From contig CM055828.1 of assembly GCA_029582265.1 (NCBI GenBank), positions 15,101,777-15,165,776 on the forward strand: a stretch of 64,000 bases of DNA, given 5' to 3'. Of this stretch, positions 1-10,100 are shown in pieces. The notes below the pieces were generated by a model. It worked only from the letters and a program-made list of their open reading frames with translations. It did not search any database and was not told the DNA's origin. A program made the position numbers and the translations under genes. This DNA is from Zoroaster sp. YZ-2022 (lineage: Eukaryota > Echinodermata > Asteroidea > Forcipulatida > Zoroasteridae). Within the stretch, counting starts at the first letter, position 1; every line of letters starts with the position of its first letter.

Positions 1-456
1 TTTTGAGATTGAACATAATTTTTACTTTAAAAAACTTGAGCACCAAACTTCTGATTTCATGGACTGAGGATAAATTAGAATGTTTCATGAAATTCCCTCC
101 CATTTCATTTCTGGATCTGCTTCCAGGACCTATCATTCTATAACTCTGTAATGGTGCAGGTTTGGCACACAAATTATCATTCACGGGTGAACAACAATGG
201 GCAAAGGGAGATTTTAGATTTTGGGAGGTATAGGGCCCCCTTCTGAAATTCTGGATCTGCCATGGGCTACATTTGGTGCCGAGTTTGCACGACAACACAT
301 TAAAAACTATTCCGTTCCTACCTGTAAATATGAAATGAAATCTCCATTGGGGGAAATGGTAGTGTACATTATCCTGTTTAATTATTGGATAAGTACAAAG
401 ATAATTTTTTTCATAACATTTTTTTCTATACTTTTCATTACATGTAAAACCAAGAC

Positions 457-550
457 GATCAGAGCATACTGATTGAAACGAGTTGTAACCACCAGTTCTA
501 ATCACTACTCAAAAGAGAAATGTTCACATGGTGTCACCAAAAACAGTCTT
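457..550 (+). mobile_element. Penelope-type terminal fragment
   Basis: Contains gatcagagcatactgattg, a stem-loop followed by GAAA, then the hairpin-side sequence and the tail tcacatggtgtcacc shared with the Penelope-like element at 2.1-5.2 kb. Only the 3' half of the palindromic unit is present. Confidence 0.6.
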
Positions 551-1257
551 TACTGACTTACAACCAATTTCATAGATTCAACTTGAACTCTACATTTTGA
601 ATAAATAGAAGTTACAATGCAACCATTAACCAACATACAGAAGGTTGCATTGTATATTTTCAACAAACCAGTATTATTCTTCAGGCAAATTAGTATTGCC
701 TCCATGCTAAAAGTAAATATTTTAATATTTTTAAAGTTATAGTTCGATCCCTCAAAACCCTATGAAAAACGAATGGTTTTGAGAATAGGAGGGTTTTAAT
801 TCCATCGGGCAACATAAATCTTTTGTCAAGTCAAATCAAATATTTGTTTTTAAATACCAGTTTTATATCCTTACTTCATATTTCTCTAGTGGGTTCTGAG
901 TTGATTCTGAAGATTTAACAAATTAGACAATTTTAATTAAGATAGGCCATATCTTACATGGATGCAGCCAGTTTGAGGAAGAGAAGTTTGCTGTTTCAGA
1001 ATAAAACATTTGGCTCAATCTTTTGTGGGCAACCAATGTTATGTTAATTGTCTTAATAACAGACTGGTATTCATTGGTGAGCACAACTGTAATGCCAACA
1101 TGTACACATACAATATTATTGTAGGTGACCTATTTGAACATAAAATGTCAGCATCTTTGTAGTGATTTTACATCAGTTATTCATGTTTGTTTTATTTTGT
1201 TTGTTTTTTACAGCACATGTTTACCTATAGGAACAACTTGAAGGTGGTATTCAAATC

Positions 1258-1293
1258 ATGAGCAACTGGAGCTTACGACAAAAACTCCGGGAG
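1258..1293 (+). CDS. Ankyrin gene, coding exon 1 (start exon)
   Basis: Encodes MSNWSLRQKLRE and ends at donor GAG|gtaatg in phase 0. The exon probably begins upstream at acceptor tttttacag (1205-1213) or ctatag (1225-1230). If the first is used, a short upstream ATG at about 1217 would open a uORF overlapping the start codon. Confidence 0.65.
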
Positions 1294-4200
1294 GTAATGT
1301 AAAAGCAGAACTCCAAAACTCCATTATCAACACAAAGTGTACCATTCATGGATAAATATCCTAGTTCATGACATTGTACTCCAATAATGAATGTAGACCA
1401 TTCATGTCATTGAATTCCATGGATTGAATTGCAAGGTGTCATGCACAAGAAGCATTGCAGAAGCACTGAATAGGCCATTTGCAGGTGTTCTATGACAATT
1501 GCAGGAGAATAAACAGGTATCGATATTGTTATAAACAAATAGAGTGACTACTCAGTTATACTGAAAAGTCACACAAGCCTAGACTGTAGCAGTCTTGCAC
1601 ACTTGATGTTGGTAATAGACTTCTGATAAAACATAAAGGGAATTCCTCAGGTTCCTAAATAAAACTATTAAAGATACATCTTGTACTTTTAACGTTGTTG
1701 TTTCTATTTGGAGGTCCTTTTTTTCAGTCGACAAACAAGTCATAATTTTCTCTGAATTATGTAAACATCTATTTTGGATCCACATAACAAATAAATGTAT
1801 TATACATTTAAAGATATTTCACTTAACTCTTAATTTGCTTTAGTCGGTGATCGACGCCGTAAACCGGGGAGACCAGATACAAGTTGAGACACTCCTGACG
1901 AAAGGAGCTGATGTGAATGAAGGTACCGGTGGTTATCTGGCCAAGCAAACTTTGCTTATTATTGCTGTGGAGAAGGGTCATGTGGAAGTAGCCAATATTC
2001 TAGTAGACAGAGGTGCTGATCTTACTGCTACAGTTATGGTGAGAGTAAATGTAAATGTGAACAGAAAACCTTAAATAATTTATTATTATCTGTGTAATAA
2101 AATGTTCTAAATAAGACTTGAAGGTTTGCATGGTGGAAGAACAATAAACTGAAAGGTTTGCGGTGACACCATGTGATGAGTGAATCTCTCTTTTGAGTAT
2201 GTGTGGTTCCGAAGGAACCGGTTGACTCAACATTTCGGACAGTATGCTCTGTCCGTCGTCAGGAGAATGCTGGATTCCAACTGGGCCTGTGCTTAAGGAG
2301 GAGAGTGCAGTGAGCTGTGTATGCTGCATACGTTGGATGTGTTGGTCTGTGAAGGCGGGAAACTGGGCGTGTGTGGAGTGGTGGATCCTGTGTGTGGGGG
2401 GAGAGTTGTGACTGCTCACTCAGGTGTGTCAGACTGGCTTGGGTGCTGGAGCAGGGAGGGACTTGTGTCTTGGCTTGTCTTGTTTGTCTTGAGCAGGTTT
2501 GGACGCCAGATGTCACTGATGAACAAGCCGATGTCTTGTGGTACTGTATTATGTCGCAGGATCTCTATGGCTTCTCTTACACGCCGGGGGTGCCAGTGTT
2601 CGATGCTAGTGATCAGTGATGCTTCTTCCCATTGGATGATGTGGTCTGTAGAGTGTGAATGTTTGATGATGGAAGATTTGTCAAGTTCTCCTCTCCTGCC
2701 ATGGGCTCTGTGTTCTTTGAGTCTGGTAGTGAAGTCTCTGCCAGTCTCCCCGATATACACCTTGCCGCATTGACAGGGGATCTTGTAGACGCCTGGTCTT
2801 GAGCTGGTGTCTTGCATGTCCTTGTGTGAGGTGAGTATGTTCTGGATCTTGTTAGGTGCCGAGTGGTAGACTTTGATGTCGTGTGAAGAAAGGATACACT
2901 GGAAGAGATGGGAGGTTTTGCCTATGTAGGGGAGGGTGATGGCACTAATAGAGGTGATGTGATGAAGTTCTCTGGTGAGATGTTCCTCGTCGCAGATGTT
3001 GTAAGCCCGGCATACAAGTGTTTTGTTGACTGAGCTCTTGATCTGCGGGTGGTGGAACGAACGGTTGTGAAGGTAGCGGTCTGTGTGTGTAGGTTTCCTG
3101 AAGACTGTGCAGGAGAGTGAGCCATCGTGTTTCCTGGTGAACCTCAACATCCAAGAAAGAGATGTGGCCCTCTACAGACAACTCTGCCCATCGAGCTCAA
3201 GATGCCCAAGAGTTCTTCAGACAGCCCAAGATCTACAAGCTGGGAATCCCCCTACGCCCAATAGTGGCATCACAAGGTGGTCCCACTTACAACACAGCCA
3301 AGCTCCTCGCCAAGATCATCCACCCCAAGATCATCCACCCCAAGATCATCCACCCCCTGGTTGGCAACACGATCCACCACGTCAAGAACTCTGCCCACTT
3401 CGCCAAGTTCTTACAAGACCTCACTCTCCGCAACCAGACAACATCATGGTCAGTTTCAATGTGGTCTCATTTTTCACCAACGTCCCCACATCTGACGCAT
3501 GCAACATCATCAGAGAACGTCTCCGGAACGACCCCTCACTTGGTGAAGACACAGATCTCAACCCCGACCAGATCTACGACCTGCTCCAAACATGTGTGAC
3601 GTCATCCGGATTCCAATGGCGTGACAAATTCTTCGAGCAGTCAGCGGGAACCTCCATGGGATCACCTATATCCCCAGTCCTTACTGACATCTTCATGGAA
3701 GAATTTGAACAGACAGCCATCAACACAGCCGACCACAAACCCCGAGTTTGGCTACGGTATGTCGATGACACCTTCATCATCTGGCAGCATGGGAAAGAAA
3801 AGCTTGAACTGTTCCTGCAACACCTCAACGCACTCCACAGTAGCATCCAGTTCACCATGGTTCAAGAAAGGGATGGCCACATCTCTTTCTTGGATGTTGA
3901 GGTTCGCCGGAAACACGATGGCTCACTCTCCTGCAGTCTTCAGGAAGCCTACACACACAGACCGCTACCTTCACAACCGTTCGTTCCACCACCCGCAGAT
4001 CAAGAGCTCAGTCAACAAAACACTTGTACGCCGGGCTTACAACATCTGCGACGAGGAACATCTCACCAGAGAACTTCATCACATCACCTCTGCACTCCAG
4101 CGTAATGGATACAAGCGTAGCCAAGTCAAGACACAAGACCCAAGATCCCCCCCTGACCGAAGGGTCTCCTATACCCAAAGTCAATCTAATAAGGCCATTA

Positions 4201-7024
4201 GTTCCATCACCCTCCCCTACATAGGCAAAACCTCCCATCTCATCCAGCGTATCCTTTCTTCATACGACATCAAAGTCTACCACTCGGCACCTAACAAGAT
4301 CCAGAACATACTCACCTCACACAAGGACAAGCAAGACACCAGCTCAAGACCAGGCGTCTACAAGATCCCCTGTCAATGCGGCAAGGTGTATATCGGGGAG
4401 ACTGGCAGAGACTACACTACCAGACTCAAAGAACACAGAGCCCATAGCAGGAGAGGAGAACTCGACAAATCTTCCATCATCAAACATTCACACTCTACAG
4501 ACCACATCATCCAATGGGAAGAAGCGTCACTGATCACTAGCATCGAACACTGGCACCCCCGGCGCGTAAGAGAAGCCATATAGATCCTGCGACATAATAC
4601 AGTACCACAAGACATTGGCTTGTTCATCAGTGACATCTGGCGTCCAAACCTGCTCAACAGCGGCAGCACCAGACCTGTTAAACTGGGGGGCAAGAGGGGG
4701 GGGCAAACTTAAATTTAAGGTGGGGCAAACATTAATCTTTAATGTAATTTTGTACTGCTGAAAAAGCACTGACTTACCATCGGGGAAGAATTTGGGGGGG
4801 TGGGGGGTGCAAATTGGGGGGAAAGAAAGTAACCGGGGGGGCATTTGCCCCCCCTCCTCCGAAACGTTGAGTCAACCGGATCCTTCGGTTAGCGGGGGTT
4901 TATTTTAGGCGTAATTTTCATGTGCAATATGTGTAGGCTATTTTATGGTTTTCTCATTGTATTTTTGTAGTTTTATCACTCTTATTCCATTTCATTTTTG
5001 TGTTTTCTTACATATATATATATATATTTTTTTATGGCGAGCTGAAATTGCCGAGTTATGGTGCTTAATAAAGTTTACTTGAACTTGGAACCACACATAC
5101 TCAAAAAAGAGATTCACTCATCACATGGTGTCACCGCAAACCTTTCAGTTTATAATAAAATGTTCAAAAGGAATTATCATTTACTGCCAAACTATCACTG
5201 AAAGCCAAAAGCTTGCTTAATTTTTCCATAGAAATATTGGAGATAATTGAAAAGTATTATGCATGTACATGTACATATACTATTGTTGTCAACATTGGAA
5301 TATGTGTTAATAAATGAATGAATGAATGAATGAACTATATGTACATTACCTGTGGGCCTGATCTGAGTGTGCATGATCTGATTGGTACATGAATGATTTT
5401 GACTGACAGCTGTCTGTTGGCCAATTGTGTTCAAACAATGATTTTGCTACATATATAGCATTGAAGAAGATGATCCCATCCAAATTACACATTGGTTGCT
5501 GTTATCTTTCACTTATAGTCTACAAGCTTGGCTTGTATACAATGATTTAGCTTTGTAATATCATATATTTGTACAGGTGAATAAGAGAGAGATGACAGCC
5601 CTCGACATTGCTAAAGAGAAGGAACTAAACTCTTTAGTCAAGGTTATTGAAAAGAAGATGGAAGCAAATAAGGTAAGTTGAATTTATCAATCAGCATTAA
5701 GTTAGCTCAGGTTTCAAATTAAACAAAAGTGCAGGACTACTTATTGAAACAATTTATAAGGCTATTATGTTTGTGCGCATTTAGGGGACATCAATACTAC
5801 AATACAATGATATGGCAGGATTGAATCTTGTTTTTCTGCATGGCCTTCAATTTATATTCAGTCATAAATGTTTTCCATGTTTTGTTTATGTTAACCCTTG
5901 AAAAAGGTTGAACCTTTTAAGATTTTTGAAACGAGAAAATTTACCTGTGCAAGATTTAAAAAAAGGAAAACAGAATTTATACAAAACCTGCAATATCTAC
6001 CATTGGGTACTGTTGTCTCTCAAAAGTATTATTTGCTTATGTATTTCATTTCTAAACAAGACAAACCTTGACGGTTTGGTGTTGCACTGCATATTGTAGA
6101 GTCAAATAAAGAATGAAATATGACATGTTGCATTTGTGCTTACATGTGTAGTACGCATGGTTTTTCAGATACAGCATGTCAATGATAGTATGAAATCAAA
6201 CACTGTCTAGGGCTTAAAGACAGTATGTACTTTTTGGTAAACTGTCTGTAAATACATCCGTACGTACTTTATAAGAATCAAGATATTAGTATAAAAGCAA
6301 TCTGTGAAAGTTTCAGCAAATTTTATTGTTTTGTTAATGATAAAGTAGTGAAAAATGTATTCATTGAATTTCTTTTCTGTCTTTTATTGAGACTTTTTAT
6401 GAAATATCTGGGAATGGAAAGAAATTGCTTTACGTAATGTTTAATTCATGAAGTAAATTATGTTTTGTCTGTCGTTTGTTGTAGAGGTTAATTTCAGCTG
6501 TTCAGGAGGGCAACTCAGACAAGGTCCAATTAGCAATAAATAATGGGGCCAATATTAACATGCTACACAAGGTAAATAGAATTACAACTCACTTTCTGCA
6601 ATGCATTTCCACTTATATCATTAGGTTACTGACCCTGGCCTTATTATGCAAATTACATGAATTATTCATATGTTGGATTTAAAGGTACAATATCGTCATG
6701 ATCAGAGCAGACTTTCAATAGGGCATAGTAGAATCAGTGTCTAAGATTGAAAATAATACCCCAGTAGCGCATACTGGCCGAGATAACAGGGCACGATAAG
6801 ACTGGCTGATGCATATATATATCATTATTATGCAGATACAGGCTCATTAATTATGCAGCTGCCATGGTGATATGATCTTATCGTGCCATGTTTTCTAGGC
6901 CAGCGTGCACTCATGGGGTATTATTTTCAGTCACTGAATTCATCTCAAACTAGGTCACCAATTCCATGCCCTGTCGAAAGTCTACTCTGATCGTGACAGT
7001 ATTGTCCCTTTAAGTCATTTTGAG

Positions 7025-7105
<81 letters not shown>

Positions 7106-7143
7106 GATGATGATGATGATAATGATAATGATAATGATGATGA

Positions 7144-7186
<43 letters not shown>

Positions 7187-10100
7187 CCACATTCTGACCA
7201 CTCAGCCATCAGAACACAAATCCGATGCACTAAACCGCTCGACCATGGCACTCCGTATACCCATGAAACTGTCCAATTGGAAGATGTAAAATGTTTTGAT
7301 TTTCCAATAAAGAGACTATTTTATTAAATATTGCAATTTGAAGCATTCCATGTTATTTTTTTACAGAAAGATGATGCTGTTTTATTTCATATGAGAGTGT
7401 TACATGGTCAACCATAGTGATTATTTGTTATGATATACCATTCATGGTGTCTGTTTCCTTTTTATCTTTAGGATGAGGATTCCCCACAGATGAACCTTCT
7501 ATTTCTTGCCCTGAGTCAGGGACACATAGATGTAGCAAGGACACTTATTGAGAGAGGGACAGATCTACATTACACTGTGTCTGTAAGTTTGAATCAATCC
7601 TATTATTAAAACATTGTGAGGTTGTAGTAAATTGACCTATTGCTGTAGAATTACGTGAATGCAGCGTGTTAAACATTGTTCATTTCAGCCATCGCTTATA
7701 CTCGAATACACTGTACACTGGACTATACATTGGACATGTTTACGTTTTCAATACTATCCATATGTATAAACATGATACCGTGCAATGTTTATCATTATTG
7801 CATCCTCAGCTAATTCACTAATAGGACAGAATATTTGTAATGAGTTACCACTTCTTTGATGTCAAACAACGTTTTACGTAGTTTTATGATTTATTGAACT
7901 GTTTTGTGTATGTCTAGTTTCCCAATCAGACTGAGGCAGATACAGCACGGAGCTTTGCGCAACGAATGAACCAAGAATATGTAGTCAATCTTATAGACAA
8001 AGAGATGGAAAGAAATGACACAACACGAGTAAGTACATGATGATTGTCTATGGGTAGTTCAAATATGTCGTCTGTGCCGCTCTGTACACCACTACAACTC
8101 CTTGCATTCACTTTGGTCCTACAATCAAAAGTGCAATCAAATTCAATCTTTTAATACCTTGTACATATTTCTGTATAGTTGAACCTGATTACAAGTAAGT
8201 CATTAAGAAAAAACGTACCTGAACCAAAGAAATAAATTATTTACCCATTGAAGATATTGTCTCGCCATAATGCCACATTGACTTTCTGATGCGCTCGTTT
8301 CATACATGGTAACCATTTACTAGTTATTTATGTCATGATGTTATAATGTTATGATGTGCAGTTGGTGATCATCACGTTTTGTGCATGTTCAGATTTTGCG
8401 TGGATGGCTTCAGTTGCACGTGATGCATTGGCGGATAAGGGGCTAAGGGGGCGGGGGCTAAGGGGGCTGTAGCCCCCCCTAAAATCATTTAAAAAAAATT
8501 ATTTAAAAAAATAAATAAAAAATAAAACAGAATCTGATACAAATGGTAAGGTATTCCCCCTCATGTTTCCCCTCATGCTTCCCCTCACTGTGCTTTGTTT
8601 TTCTCTCCCTTTGATTATTTCATTGTAATTTTTGTAGTACTGAAAATCGTTCTTGATTCTCAGCCCCCCCTCCCCCTAAAAATATTCTGGATCCGCCTAT
8701 GTGATGATTATCAGCTGCACTGTGGCAGGGTAGAAATGAGTACGAATGACTACTTGGATCTAGTCTATGGGTTGCAATGAATAATTAAGAACTTTTAAGG
8801 CTCAGTCTTCAGATATGGTTTTTCTTATCCTGGTCAAGTATCACTGTGCTTTCATCCTTAAAGCCAGTTTAAACTTTTACTAAAGTGTCTGTCCATACTT
8901 TTATAATCAAGTGATATGTATTGAAACCAAGCTGTGAAAGTTTTAACTCATTTTGTTGTATCATTAGCAAGAAAATAGTGAAAATGTCTTCAGATTTTGT
9001 ATTCATTCTAATGTGGAAATGTATCATTGGTTGGTGATCTTTTCAGATTTGAATTTCTATTTACTCATTTTCCAAATGGAATAACTTCTCAGAATATTTG
9101 GTACCATTACCATCTCAAAGCCAATTACGCTTGAAGATAATAATTCTCTCAGTTTCATTTTGGGTAATTACCAGTGAAGTGCATGCTGTTTGTTTGTCAG
9201 GGGATAGGGTGAGGGTATCAAAACCTTTGGCTTTAACTAAATCCATTGTTAGCGCTTTGTTATATTTTATTCATTGTATATGACATAAAACACAATAAAG
9301 GGGGCCACTTTCCTACCGTCACGTTAGCAGTTTTTCTTATGGTTGTAATTTTTTTTACTATCTGAAACCACTCAAAAAGAATTTCAACAGTTGAATAGAC
9401 ATGCATGCTTATCCTAAAGATAATTTGAGTTGATTATTACTATTATTTTTTTAATTAGCCTAAAATTTCCATCAACAAATGGATGGAAAAGTGAGGTAAC
9501 TTTTTCCGTCCAATTTTTATGGAAATTTGAGGGTAAAAAAAAATAATAAAAAAATTTAAAAATAAAATAAATCAACTCAAATTAGTTCTAGTATAAGCCT
9601 GCATGTCCATTCACATGTTGAAACACTTTTTGGTCGGTTTTATTGTGTTTTATGTCATATATGCAGTAATGTATTCTTTTGTCAACATTGAAATAAATGA
9701 CTTTGAATTTGAAAGAAGCTTGTAATCATGAAACAAAGTACACATGTCCATTTTTCTCTTTTACAGGTTGAAAACACACCAGCTGAAAACTCACATATTC
9801 AACACAAGCCTGCCAAGGTTGGTAATTAGATTGGATGGATTTCAATTATTAAAGCTCAAAGTTCAATCTTAATTTACCATGGACTAGGAAAATTGTGTTC
9901 ATGGTTGATGTGTTCATGGTTTGTATGTGAAAAAGTTGAAAATTTTGGATGACCAGTGAGCAGCAGTGATATCCCAATATTGTCACCCGACTCGTTGCAT
10001 CTCTTTCTTTATAATTGAAATCACACAGGATCCTGCAGCCAAGTCAACAGGAGAGATTGAAGATATAGAAGATGAGAATGAAGATGAGCAAGTTAGTAAT

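Larger units (their letters stand above)
2110..5152 (+). mobile_element. Penelope-like retroelement with inverted partial copy
   Basis: The right part (about 3190-5152, plus strand) holds a Penelope-type reverse transcriptase and a GIY-YIG endonuclease. The left part (about 2150-3178) is an inverted copy of its 3' third, starting at the GHISFLDVEV motif. Both ends read tgcggtgacaccatgtgatg when oriented outward-in. Flanking aataaaatgttc at about 2098-2109 and 5154-5165 looks like a 12-bp target duplication. It sits in ankyrin intron 2. The coding part is broken (see the separate entries), so it is a dead copy. Confidence 0.88.

Noticed and set aside
3083..3190. Apparent start of the Penelope RT frame
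   Set aside because: These bases belong to the inverted left arm; the RT similarity begins only after the arm junction near 3180.
7010..7289. Ile, Ser and Met/Ile repeat frames on both strands
   Set aside because: Microsatellite with a SINE fragment, no gene evidence.
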